From Cyanophora paradoxa (Eukaryota; Glaucocystophyceae; Cyanophorales; Cyanophoraceae): a DNA stretch of 64,000 nt. The stretch covers positions 62,001 to 126,000 of the forward strand of contig QPMI01000493.1 of NCBI GenBank assembly GCA_004431415.1, in the 5' to 3' direction. Shown in pieces: positions 1 through 12,300 of the stretch. The notes under the pieces are model-generated. The model did not search any database. It was given only the letters and a program-made list of their open reading frames with translations, and was not told the origin of the DNA. The position numbers and the translations under genes were made by a program. Position 1 is the first letter of the stretch; every line of letters starts with the position of its first letter.

Positions 1-1748
1 CTGAGGTTGAGCCCGGCCTTCATCTGAGCGCATCTGAACGCATCTGAGCGCACCGGCGGGACCGGAGAGGATGGCGCGGCAGCCTGAGAAGAGGTCGGCG
101 GGGGTCAGGCCCCCGTCGCTCTGCATGAACTCCACCCGCACGTCCGACAGGCCCCCGCTGGAGGGAGAGCGGAATAGTGAGGGCAGGGTGTGGGTAGACT
201 GGAGCGGCCGGGAGGCGCACGCGAAGCCGCGGCGGAAGTCGTCGATGTAGGCGCGGATAAGCGGCGTCAAGTACGCTGCGGGGGGAGGAGGTGGAGGGGG
301 GTACAGCGCCCTCGGGGCGGGGGGCGCGCGCGGCGCACCGTCGACGCAGGTGGTGAAGCCGCGGGGCACCATTCGGACCATCCGCATCGTCGCTGAGCTG
401 GGGGGGGGGTGGGGGGGGGTGGGGGGAAGGGGGGTCGAGGGTACAGGGGAAGGTTAGAGACGAGCGCGCGCGCGTCTCCCGGGTACCCCGGGCCGGGCCG
501 GCGGGCGCGCGGACCTGAGAGAGACGTGCTTGAAGCCCAGCTCTGAGAGAAGAGAAGGCCCTCAGAGAAGAGGGGCGAGAGGAGGGGTACGGCGGCGCGC
601 GGGGGGGTACCGACGGCGATGCGGCCGATGAGCTCCTCGTGGGCGGGGTACGTGTACGCGTGCATGAGCACGACCGCCAGGCTCGTCACGCCGCCCTTCA
701 GCACCTCCTGCGGGGTACGGCTTCGAGTCAGCTCTGGCGGGAAGTCCGGGGGGTACACGCGCCTCGAGCTGGGCGCGGACGGCGGCGGGGTCCGGGGCCG
801 TGAGGACCTCGATCCATTCCCCCGTGACGCCCTGGTGCCTCGGCCCTGCCGGGCGGCCCGGCGCCGGGGGCGAGTCGGGCCCCTCCGTGAGCAGCCGGAC
901 GCGCTCCTCCACCTCGACCACGCGCTCGTAGACGAGCTCGGGGCGCCGGATCACCAGGTCGAAGATCTGATGCGAGCGACGCGGGCTCCGAGTCAGAGGA
1001 CAGCCGAGCTCCAAGTCAGGGGCGAGCGGAGTCGGCTCGAAGGTGAGCTAAGTAAGCGCGCCTTGGGCCGCGACTGATTGCCTGTGCGGGCGGCGGGCGG
1101 CGGTCAGAGGCGGCGCGGGCGGGCGGAGCGGGCGGGGCGGGCGGGCGGCCGCGCCTATGCGGAGAAGGTCGCGGAACCCCTTCGTGGTGATGAGCGCGCT
1201 GCGTACGCCCTTCCGCTCCAGCAGTGCGTTCGTCGCCACTGCGCCGCGCGCGGCGGCCCGCCGGACGGCCGGTCGGTCGGTCGGAGAGAAGCCGCTCGGG
1301 TTCAAGGGGCGCCGCCGGCGGCCGCGCGCGCGCACCGGTCGTGCCCATGCGGATCCACTCGATGCGCGACGTGTCCACAGCGTTCTTCGGCATCTTCTGG
1401 CCCGTCGCCTGCGCGTGCCGGCCGCGTCGCCGCCGCGCGGCCCGGCGGAGCGCATCGCGACGGGGCGAGTGTGCGCACCTCCTCCAGGATGCGGCGAATT
1501 CCCTCGCGCGGAGCGTCCTCATAGTTGGCGGGGTCGACGCTCAGGAGCTTGTACACGCGGTAGTACGGCGGCACGGGGATCTGCGGCGATGCCTCGGCGA
1601 GTGCGGCGAGCGCCGCGCAAGCGTCGCAGCGGCCGCAGACGGCGCGCTGCGACGCCTTTGTCGGAAGGCGGCGCGGGCGGCGGACCTCGGCGTAGATGTC
1701 CGTGAAAGTGCCGCCGCGGTCGATGCTGAATCGGAAATCGCGCGGCAT
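1..1748 (-). CDS. OPLAH: 5-oxoprolinase (ATP-hydrolysing), N-terminal part, multi-exon, runs off left edge
   Basis: 5-Oxoprolinase opens 5-oxo-L-proline to L-glutamate using ATP, in the cytosolic glutathione (gamma-glutamyl) cycle. The start is the ATG at 1748-1746. Exons read on the minus strand: 1748-1686 ([21 protein letters not shown]), 1580-1479 ([20 protein letters not shown]), about 1402-1336 ([10 protein letters not shown]) and 1238 to about 1156 ([11 protein letters not shown], then [12 protein letters not shown]). Then come about 1000-760 ([16 protein letters not shown]), about 706-620 ([20 protein letters not shown]), an exon near 545-520 (LGFKHVSLS), and about 290-225 ([16 protein letters not shown]). 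The last is about 150-52 ([18 protein letters not shown], ending AILSGPAG). These are hallmark segments of the hydantoinase-A/oxoprolinase N-terminal domain, in family order. Splice phases fit at the junctions I checked, for example the phase-1 join that rebuilds [14 protein letters not shown]. Roughly the first third of a protein that is normally about 1,250-1,300 residues lies in the window. No break was seen. Confidence 0.93.
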
Positions 1749-3221
1749 CGCTGCTCAAGCTCAGCAGCTGGAGGGGTACGGTGAAGGCTTTTAATGCAGG
1801 TTCGGCTCCCTCGGATGCAACTTTAATTTGCTCGGCGCCCCACTGGGCCGGGCGCCCGGCCATATATGCATCATGGCATGAGTTGCGCGGCACTGCGGCA
1901 GCATGCTATATTAGCTCGTCATCGCAGACTCGAGCTCATAGGGTGCGCATGCGCCGTGGCGGTTACGTATACGTATACGGGCGTAAATTTAAAATTACCT
2001 GACTTCGTTCGCACCAGGAGCTCGCGATCGATCGATCGCGAGGCAAGGCCCGGGAGCGCGCAAGGTACTAGGAGCCCGCGCCGGCTCCGCGGCCGGCGCC
2101 CGGGCGGCGGGCGCCGGCGCCCCGCTGATTCCCACTGAATTAATATTTCCCAGGGTACGCGCATGCAAGCGCGCGAATCAATCGCACTGCCGCAGTGCGC
2201 ATGCCGCGCGCAGTGCGGCCGGGCAGCCTGGGCCTGGGGCAGCGGTCACTGAGTCAGCTGCATCACAGCCTGCATGCGCAGGCTGCGGCCCAGCGCCGAA
2301 CCAGCGGACTCCGGGAGCTGCTGCATCAGCGGATGATCATCGGATCATCGGATCATCGGATGCATGCATCAGCCTGAGTCCGGCAGTGCGCACTGCGCAT
2401 CCAGCCTGCACTGGCCGGGAGTCTGGCCCTGCAGCTGCAGCAGGCTACCGCGGTAGGCCGCCGGCCGTATACGTAGGCCTGCAGCGAGCTTGCCGAGTCG
2501 AGTTACCGCGCCGGTAGGCTGCGCCGCCGGTCGCTGCGCGCGGTAGCTATAGGATCGGGTAGCGATAGCTAGGGCTCGCGTGCGAGCGGACAATTGAGCT
2601 TCGGAACAACGCAGCGCAGACCTTCTGACGCATGCAAACGGCAGCACAGCTTAGCCGGCGCGAGTGATTACATATACGAGGCCTGGATCGGGCGGCCCGG
2701 ATTAGGCCACCTAAAGCTGAAGCTCAAGCTACAGCTAGGCGCCAACGCGCCGCGCGTCGCTGCGCCCCAGCTCTGGAATGCATAGGCGATTGCAACGCAC
2801 GCGGCCTGCAGACCTACGTATACCGGACTGCAGAAGGCCCATGGCCGGGCAGGAACGCGCGCCATCCGATGCTGACACCTGTGCGGACCCGTGCGACCTC
2901 GCCGCCCGGGCGCAGCGCCCGCATGCACAGGTGCACACGCCGCTCGCGGACCGTGGCACGCGCAAGAGTGCCCTGCCTTGTCAACTCTAACCGCGCGCGG
3001 CCGCGCCGGGGCGGCAGGAAAGCGGCCCGGTCTCAGCCCCACCGCTGAACACTCGCCATATGGATCCTGCAGCCGGGCCGCCTCTGAGTACACCTGGGCG
3101 CGGAAGACCCGCCAAGTGCGTGCGCATGCAGGTCTTGGGGCCTGTCTAGAATTCTTTCGGCTTCAAAGGCTTCGTTCGCGCGCGCGTGACCGCCACTCGC
3201 CCCTCCAGCGCCTTCGGATCG
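1749..3221. promoter_or_regulatory. Divergent intergenic region between 5-oxoprolinase and giant gene copy 1
   Basis: This 1.5-kb region holds no gene I can support. It separates the minus-strand oxoprolinase start from the plus-strand giant gene start, so it must carry both promoters. It is dense in short palindromes (GATCGATC, TGCATGCA, GCCGGCGCC types) and a GGATCATC-type run near 2337-2363. From about 2880 onward it is recognisably similar to 33280-33590 upstream of copy 2, including CCCGGTCTCAGC at about 3028 and 33450. The duplication therefore included about 0.3 kb of upstream sequence. I saw no clear TATA box. Confidence 0.5.
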
Positions 3222-3306
3222 ATGCGGCCCGTCGCAATCGCGCTCTTCCTCGTCGCCCTCCTCCTGCGCCCCCTCGCCACCTCCGGCGCGGGCCCCCGCT
3301 CGCAAG
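3222..3306 (+). other. Copy 1 exon 1: start codon and signal peptide
   Basis: ATG at 3222 begins MRPVAIALFLVALLLRPLAT followed by SGAGPRSQ. This is a short basic start, a hydrophobic core of about 12 residues and a plausible cleavage site after TSGA. The exon ends CAAG before GTGTGG, phase 1. The next exon (4253) supplies GG, giving SQ-G-AFFG. The start is supported by the matching exon in copy 2 (33593-33671) at the same place upstream of a poly-C intron. Confidence 0.8.
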
Positions 3307-6300
3307 GTGTGGCTCGACCTGGCTGTAGCTAGGCCTCCGCCGCCCATCGGCACCTAGGGTCTGTCCTTCGCTACCGACCTAGCGACCCCCCCCCCCCCCC
3401 CCCCCCCCCCGCCCAGGCCTCTCGCCTCACCGCCGTGTCCCCCCCCCCCCCCCCCCCCCTTCCGGGCCCGCGCCCACCCCCCCCCCCCCCCTTCTCTGCT
3501 TGCCTCCTGCCTTCTTTCCCCCTTCCTCCCCCTCCTCCCCCGGCCATCCCCACCCCCACCCCTACCTCAACCGCCGCTTCCCTTTTCTCATGCCCTCCCC
3601 TTTTCTTTCCCTTCCCACCCCCTCTTTTCCCCCGTACCCCACTCCCATCTCCTCTCCCCGCCGTTTTCCCTCTCCCCGAACCTGCTTTCCCCCGCCTCCC
3701 CCCTCCCCCCTCGCCTCCTCCCCCCCCTCCCACCCCCTTGAGGCGCGTGCCTCACCCTCTCCCGCACCCCTGCTTCCCCCCCCCCCCCCCCCCCCCCCCC
3801 TGCCCAAAACTTCTGCCGCCTGCACCTCGGCCTCTCCCTCCCCTTCCTTTGCCGTTTCCCTCCCTGATATCATCCCCCCCCCCCCGCCCCCTTGAGTCAC
3901 GGACCTCCCTCTTCTCCCCCCCCTCCCACAGCGCGTGTATTCCTTCCCCCTTCTCTGCCCAAAGCGTCTGCCCGCCTGCATCCTCGCCTGTTCTCCCTTA
4001 TTTGCTTATCTCAAGCCACACCCTGCCCCGCCCCCCCTGCTCCTCCACCACCACACCACCCCCTGCGCCCCCTCTGAGTCCCGCCACCACCCTGCTTTCC
4101 TTCCCCGTCCTGCTTCCCCTCTGCCCCGCTTCCCCCTTCCATTCCTCCACTACGCCCTCTCCGTCTCCCTATGCCCTCTCCGCCATCCGTGCCCCCTTTC
4201 TGAGGAGTCCTCGCCGAACGATGTTCACGCCCATGTTTATGAGCAACTGCAGGGGCGTTTTTCGGGAACACGGGGTCGACACCCTCCTCCACCCAGCGTT
4301 ACGCCGATGTCCGCCCTTTCCCCCTCGGTACCCCCATGGTGCGCCTCCCCCAGCTGGGCGCGAGCCAGCCTCGCCAGTACCCGCCTAGGCACGTGTGCCG
4401 AACGTGCTGTCTGTCTTGCAGACCTTCGAGTTCTGGATCCGAATCCCACAGAACCAAGGGATGAACTCGCGGTACCCCCTGCTTTTGCCCCGTATTGCAA
4501 TTTGTGACATCTGTCGGCGTTTAATATTCTTCCAGAATAATTGAATTCGGGGATTCGTCCAACGACGACCAGATAATCATCCACTCCTGCCTTGCCGGCC
4601 AGACGAGCTGTAACGTGCGATCCCGCGGACGCGCCACCTGCAGCTACTTGGGCTCCTGCTCTAGATCCGCATCCGATCGCGTGTTGCCCGACATCGACGG
4701 CGCAGGCCGCCACTGGGAAAGTGAACTTGCATCTCGTCATGACAGATGGGCCCACGATCGTGGTCAACAGGAACGTGTTCGGACAGGGTGGCGTCCCGGT
4801 TCGTCTGAACCCAGCGCGCGGCTGCAGGAGGCTTTCCCGATCAGCAGCCAAGCGGCGAACTAAATGCCGCGCTGGAACATGTATGAACTAATCATTGAAT
4901 ATTGACCCGTGATCTCGCGCAGATCGACAACTATTTCCATCACGTCGTGGTCTCCTGCTCTTCTTCGAGTGTCGTCGCGTACCGTGCGTGCCGCCTTGAG
5001 CCCACATTGTGCGGAGCAGCGTTTCTGACTGCGCCCCGGGGTTCTGCAGTGAACGGGACCGCTCTCACGGGTGCTATAGTGCCGGGCTACAATGGTGCGG
5101 GCAGCATCCCAAGCAGGACCCGCACTTTTATGTACATCGGGAGAGCCATCGCTTCCGAACCGTACCTTGTTGCTGTGCGGCTCGCGGGTGCGCTCGTCCA
5201 CCTCACCTGGCCGTGGCGCGCCTGACGCCCGCGGCCCCGCAGACTTCCGCGTCTACTCCCGTGCGCTGTCTGCGGCAGAGGTGGCCGCGGCGTACAACGG
5301 GATCGCCCCCGCCGCCCCGGTCGAGCTCTCGTACTCGATGAAGGGCTGCCGCGGCCAGGTGCGGGCGTGGCGCCCTCAGCGTCGACTTCTGTCCGACGCT
5401 CTTCTCTGAAAGAGCGAGACCGCGACAGATACTCGACGAATCGCCGTACAAGCGGCACGCGACGGTGTATGGAGACTTGCACCCCTTTCGAGAATGCCCG
5501 GGCTCAAAGCAGGGTGCGCGGGGCTGTACATGTTGGCTATCTCGCTTGCGGCGCTTGGTGCCCCGGTGAGCTCGCCTTGCGCAGGGGTGTACTTTGGAAC
5601 GGGTATATCGGGTGGCAGCATCACAGCGACCTCGCGATACGTCCTCGCCCCAACCTTCTTGCTGGGCGCCCCCATGGTCCGCACCTCGTCGCCGTGGCCG
5701 TGCTCGCTGTAAAGCCTGATTTCCCTTATGGCATTTGCACGTAGACCTTCACGTTCTGGATATCGATTCGGCAGCGGACGAATCAGCAATGGACTCGGTA
5801 TTTACAGTAATTCGATAGATACCTCAGACGGTGCCCGTAGGACGGCTCTTACCGCGTCCGACAGCGTGATGGACTTCGGCTCGTCCTCTACGAACGGATT
5901 CGCCATAAATCTCTGCGACGTCGACGGCTCGTGCTCGGTAAGCGCGGCCTCAAAGCGGTGGCGTGCTGGGTGCTGGTTTTGATAGACTCCGTGCAGGCCG
6001 CCTCTGGCAGAGTCGGCGTTCGACTGCATGCGTACACCGCTACCACCTCCAACCAATTCGACGTTTTCGGGGGAGTCGGCGGAATTCCGGTTCGCACCTA
6101 GTATCAGAACACAAATAAGCGCTCCCGAAAAACTAGAAATCTGAGTTGACCTGCTTGCAGGTTGACGAAAACTATCATCACTGCGCAGTAAGTGCCGGTT
6201 GAGATCGCTCCAAAAAAAGCCGTCTCAAATGTGCTCTTTGCTTATACAAGAATCCAGGTTGTCATCACCGAATCGATTACTTCGTTTTACTTCAATGGCA

Positions 6301-9300
6301 CATTGGTCTCGACGACGACGGTTTTCCCCCGGAACGCGATTGCGAGTCTGGCGGGCACCTTTTTAATCGGCAAGAGCAACGTGAGCTCTGCGCACCCGTA
6401 CCCCGTCAACACTTACTTGGCCGGTCTGCGCATGCGCCCCTCTCTGCGATGAACTTTCCGCCCGCCTGTTTTGACTCTCGCCGCCGCAGATTTCCGCGTC
6501 TTGTCCAAAGAGTTGGCGGCGGCGGAGGTGCTCGCCGACTACCGCTATGTGAGCAGCGAGCCTTCGGCGGCGCTCGAGCTCTCCTACACCTTCAGCGGAT
6601 GCCGCAGCAGGGTGCGTGTGCTCGCGCTTCGGGCCATCCGAGCCGCGCCCGTTTGCTCCTCCCGCGAGGCGTCGTGAGAGCACGGCGGCAGGTGGTCGAC
6701 GAGTCCGGGCGTGGCCGCCACGGCACCGCCATCGGCGACGTCGTTATTCCGGAGGCGTGCGGCAGCCCTCGCACCGGTGCGTCGTATCTGCTTTATCGCC
6801 TTGTTTTGAAGGCTGATAGTGGATCCCGCAGGGGCTTACTTCGGCTCCTCCCTCGACCTCCGGCGGCGCGTGGAGGTCCCGCCCTTTGCGCTCGGCACCC
6901 CCTTCACCATCGCCGCCTGGCGCGCCTTTGCAGAGCTGCGCGGGACGCGGGCCTTTGCTCACGCGCACCGGCGCCCCGCAGGATTCGGTTGGTGCAAACT
7001 CCGAGGCCGTTTGAACGCCTCTTTGAATTCTACGGCACTCCTCCAGCGGACAAGATATTCTACAACAATCTCAACTGGTCATCCGCCGTGCTTAGAATAG
7101 GCAAACTAAATAAACGTTTTATTCGTGTAGCTGAGTTCGAATCCAGGTATTTCTGCCCTCCGGGCGGCTTGGACTATGACGAAACCCAGAATCTGTCCAA
7201 TATTCCTTGCGATGTCCGTACCACTCGCTGGCATTCGTGCGGCGACATCGTCTCACTTATCGAGCCGGCGCCGCCGCAGGCCCCCGCTGGAACGACCGCC
7301 ATGGGCCTGGCGCTTGCAGTGGACTCTACTTGGGTCGTGCGGCTGCGGATGTTCACGGGGGCGAACGCGATCCCCGTCGACGGGTCGTGGCACCACGTCG
7401 CCCTTGTTGTGACCGACTCCCTTGTCACCGTTTACCTCGACGGGCAGGCGAAGCCGCACACGAAGACGGGAACGAGCCTCCCCGGCCGCGCCGCGTCCAT
7501 TCCGACCATCACGCGGCCGCTCCACCGGCTCGGGTCGGCCTGGGAAGCGCACGTGCTCGACACTCGAGACATGTACATGTCTGGTCTGTAACACATCTTG
7601 CTTCTAATCTCGAGGGTGTGCACATGCGCGTGCTCTGCTGAAACGTGGACAGACTTCGGTGTTTGGAGCGAGGCTCTGACTGCGACGCAAGTGCAGCTGC
7701 TTTACCAAGACGACTCTCAATCCCGGGCCATTCCATCTGTTCAGCTGTTCCTGCCTTTCTCGGGCTGTGGAGCGACGGTAATCGGATTCCAAATAAAATC
7801 TGACTATGTATCAATGTTCTGCCCGCGCGAAACTTGCACTTCAACAGGCAGAGGACACTAGCGGCCGGGAGAGGCACGCGAGCCTCGTGGGGGACGTCGT
7901 CATTCTGTCGGACTGCGTCCCACCCGCTGACAACGCGAGTGCGTACTTTGTCGGTCTGTGTTTGTATAATTTCCGCGTTTCGATCGGTCTTCCAGGTCGA
8001 ACGGCAGTCACGACCGCCGCGAGGCCTGACACAGGTGTGTATTTTGGCCAGAGTGGAACGTTGACCACCAGCGACTACATCGACTCCGCAACGTTCACAC
8101 TTGGCACGCCATTCACCCTCAGCTTCTGGTGATTGCACCTCGCGAGTGAGTCTTTGGGCGGGAGCGGCGCTGAAGCTGCTCTCGGCGCAGGATTATGCTG
8201 CAAAGGCCGCCAGTCATGTACGCGCGAATTGTAGACTTTGGCTCCGGAGCTCCGCAAGGTAAACGGTTTATTGTCTGTTTTCTGTGCCAATGGGATTTTA
8301 TGAATACATGCTGTTCACGTTTTCATATAATTACATTAACGGGCAGAAAATTTCGTTGTGACGTATTGTCCCAATGGCGGCTCCTTCACAGACGGAACGA
8401 CAGGAACCACTCACACTTGCTCGGTGCATATCCATCTTGATTTGTTGAAATTGTTTTTAAAAGACTACGGTGGGGCGTACCCCCATGGGTATTAGCATAA
8501 TTGAAAGTCTTGCTGCTTTTTGTAACCTTTGCTCGCCCGCCAGGCGTCCGCAGGAAAGATTAGCCTTTTAATGAACCTTTTCACCGGGGGAAGCGGGACT
8601 GCCACCCTTGTTTCGTTCCAGGGTACGTTCATACGCCATAGCCATCTTATATTCAATTCCCTTTGCTCATGTACATGTACATGTACATTCCCTTTTTATC
8701 GGAAGGCGACAACGGAATCCCCGTCGATGGGCGGTGGCATCACGTCACGATAACACTCGCGGATGATGCGATTACGACGTACCTGAATGGAACGCGGCGT
8801 CCCCACTCGAAAACGGGAACGAGCGCTGCAGGTGCAGCCGCTTTGTGGCCGAAATTGCAGCGTTCGAAGCACTGGATCGCCCGTTCGCCGTGGGGCGACG
8901 CCGGCATCGCATTATCTGCCCTTTTCGGTTCGCGCCGTGATCACGCTTCGTCGCTTTGCCCCTGGCGCTCAGCGCCGCTGCAGATTTCAGGATCTATTCC
9001 GCGGTCCTGACGCAAGCCCAAGTTGCGGATGTCCTCGCGGGAAGTGCGACTGCCGCGCCGCTCGAGCAGAGGCTGGCGTTCGACGGCTGCGGCACTGTGG
9101 TGCGCGATTACGCTGTATATGCAAATGAAACTACTTGCGTGTCGTAAATCGCTCATTGTTTACAGGCATTGGATTCGAGCGGCTGGAAGCGACACGCACA
9201 GCTCTACGGCGACGTCTCTTTGCCGCGAAGCTGTCTGGCCCCTGGTTCGCAATCTTGTGCCAGTCAGTAATGCTTGTATCAAGGGCTAAGATTTCCGGAC

Positions 9301-12300
9301 AGCCTCTTCGGTCTTCTTCTGGGGAAGCGGGTGGAACGGCTATGTTTCCGTCCCGACGTTCACGCTTGGCTCTCCCTTCAGCGTCTCGTTCTGGGTCAAC
9401 CCCCGCAAGTCTCAAGCGGCATGGGCGTGCGTGCTTCCATCAACATCGAACAAAGATTCTGCAATAGTTTTCCGAAGGCCTGAATCTGATCATGAATCAT
9501 TTTCCGCAGGCGCATCTTGGATTTTGAAAGCGCCGGCGGATTTGGCCTGGACAGCATTGTCGTCGGGTTCCTTCCCAAGGGGACCGTCGTGTCCGATCGG
9601 ACCATCGCCAACGCGCAGATTACAGGCTCGGTGCGATCGCTTCGTGTCCTTGCAGCCCATTGAAACCTATCCTGCTCATGAGATCGCGCGGGCAGGCAAG
9701 GGATGGTGCATTGAGCCTTGTCGTGCTCGCTCGCAGCGGCAGCACCGCCGTCGTCCATCTCGAGGCGTTCGGAGGCAACAACGCCATTCCGGTACAGATG
9801 CTACATGATGATTTGGATCCTGCGGACGACTGCCTGACTCCGAGATCTCCCGCGATGCAGATTGGGGAGTACTCTCACGTCACTCTGGTCTTCACCGCTT
9901 CTGAAACACTCACCTACCTGTAATGGATTCCCATTATTTTTAAATGTTGTGCTCTGATGATAATCTGCGCTTCGTAGAAACGGTTCCGCCCGGCCTCATT
10001 CTAAGACTGGCAACGGGCTCGCGGGCGGCGCCGGGTCCATCCCGCAAGTCGCGCGCGAGAAGCACTACATCTCCAGGGGCCAGCAGGGGGAATCGGGCCT
10101 CGCCGACGGATACCTCTCCGGTTCATCCCCTCTCTTTGATGTAGCCCCACCCCGCGTCACGGGCTCCTCGCAGACTTCCGGGTGTACAGTAGCGCTCTGT
10201 CCGCAGTGCAGGCAGTCGACGTGTTCCATGGCGGTGTGGCCGACAACGCGACGCTCGAGCTCCGCTACGCCTTCGACGGCTGCAACCAGACGGTACGCGG
10301 CCGGTGTGCAGGTTTCTATCCCTGCGCATCTGACTTCTGGACAGGCCGAAGACCTGTCAGCGAATGGGAGGTTCGGATCGATTGTCGGCGACGCAACTCA
10401 AATCGGCGGGCAGTGCCAGCAAAATCTTGCGCCTCCTTCCACATGTGCGCTTCTGGGCGCTTTGCAATTTCCCGTCCGCTTTTGCGCGGCACCTTCATTC
10501 CGCCAACATGAGCGGCAGCCCTGGTCTTTGGATCCAAGGTCCTACCCAGCAGCAGAGTCGACCAGACTGAGCGGTTCCTTGTCACGCCTTCGTTTGAGCT
10601 GGGCCCTTCATTGACTTTTACTTTCTGGTTCGAGTCCTCTCTTTTCTACTGGCAACTTCGCAATGTTATTTATTATATATATAATGGGTGCTTGTGTGCG
10701 TGCAGGCTACGCATCAACATGAGCCAGGCGAACCCGAGTGCTCTCTCGCGCCTGTTTGATTTTGGCAGCGGAGTTGGGTCGGACAACATCGTGAGTACCC
10801 GATCGTGCCCGTGGCAATCTAAATATTAGAATATTTAAATACAATATTATAACCTCGTGTGCGATCACGACCGATTGCGCTTTGCTTCTGCGATCGTTTT
10901 CTGACACAAACCGCAACGAAAGATTCTGAGCTTCTGCGGTCCCCTGGGTGCAGTCCCTTCCGACGCGGATTGCGAGGTACGAACCTTGCATCAGTTCTTA
11001 AGCCTGCCTGCATATAAATATTGAAAGCGATCCGTGCTCAAGCTTGCATGCGCACATGCAACTATACTAATATCGTGCACAGCCGCACAGAAGGGCAGGC
11101 TACGAGACGCTCCTCCTCACGGTGTACGATGGAACCCAGCTGAAGCAGCGAATGCCCCTCTTGCTTGCAAACGAAAGCATCCCCGCGGACGGGTCCTGGC
11201 ACCACGTCGCGCTGGTTCTCACCTCGGACGCGTACTACGTGTACCTCGACGGCGTTCCCCGTCCAAACGCACGGGCTTCGAGCTTCACGCCCGGGACGGG
11301 TACAGTTCCCAAGCGGACCCGGACCACTCACTACGTCGGCGCCGGCTGGCCAGCCGGCTCGGGGCCGTACGAGTACGGCGTCGAGCTCGCGGACTTCCGG
11401 GTGTACTCCGCGGCGCTCTCGGCTGACCAGGTCGCCGACGTGGCGCAAGGCAACGTGCCCCGGGACCGGCCCCCTCTCGAGCTGCACTACAAGTTCGACA
11501 CGTGCGGCGGCACGGTGCGCGCGAGCGCCACTGGCGTCGCCCTTGGCAGGCGTCGAGCCATCACTCACGAGATCGCTTCAGGCGGTGGACTACTCGGGCA
11601 AAGGACGGCCGGGAACGATGTACGGGGACCTCGGCCCGTCTGTGCAGTGCCCCGTGCCCGCCGCCGGTGCCCCTCTATCACCCGCCGTGCGACCCTTCGC
11701 TCAAGTGACGTCTAATGGTGCATTTTTGTTTTGCGTAGGCGCTTATTTCGGAACAAGCGAAATTGGAGGGAGCCCGGATACAAAGCACAGATACATTGAG
11801 GCCCCTGAGTTTGCGCTGGGCACTCCATTATCTCTGGACTTATGGTGCGAGTCCTATCGCTCTTTGCTTTGTAGCTCATTGCTTCGATTTCTCGCACTTT
11901 TCGCTATAAAGCGCACGCTGAGATGATTGCACAGGGTCCGAATTCCAAGGCAGGCCCCAATAAATAACTGGCATCGTATCATCGGTACGTTTTTACGTGT
12001 TCTTGTACTTTCAATGCCGTTTCTCACGTAAGCTTGTGCATGCGGCTAAACCTGCAAGATTTTGGCTGTGGCATGAACTGCGATAACATTGTTCGCCAGA
12101 GCTCCACCGGTACGTTTCAGTAGGGTGATTGGAACTGATGCGATTGCAGATTTTGGCCTGGTGTACGCCCGGAGGATCCGCAACCGCAGCCACTTGCCAT
12201 GTGTGTAGTTCCGTTAGTTTGGGTCGCAGGGACCCGTGTTCGATTCTGCGCTCGCAGAGCAAAACGGGCACAACAGGAATGGCTGTAACTATTAACCTCT

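Noticed and set aside
1078-1784. Overlapping plus-strand open frames over the first 1.8 kb
   Set aside because: They are antisense to the oxoprolinase exons, which have clear family motifs and matching splice phases on the minus strand.
3435-4388. Long Pro/Ser-rich open frame on the plus strand and matching Gly-rich frames on the minus strand
   Set aside because: It is produced by a poly-C/T tract, which is open in several frames by composition alone. The real exon inside it (4253-4338) uses a frame fixed by splice phase and LamG homology.
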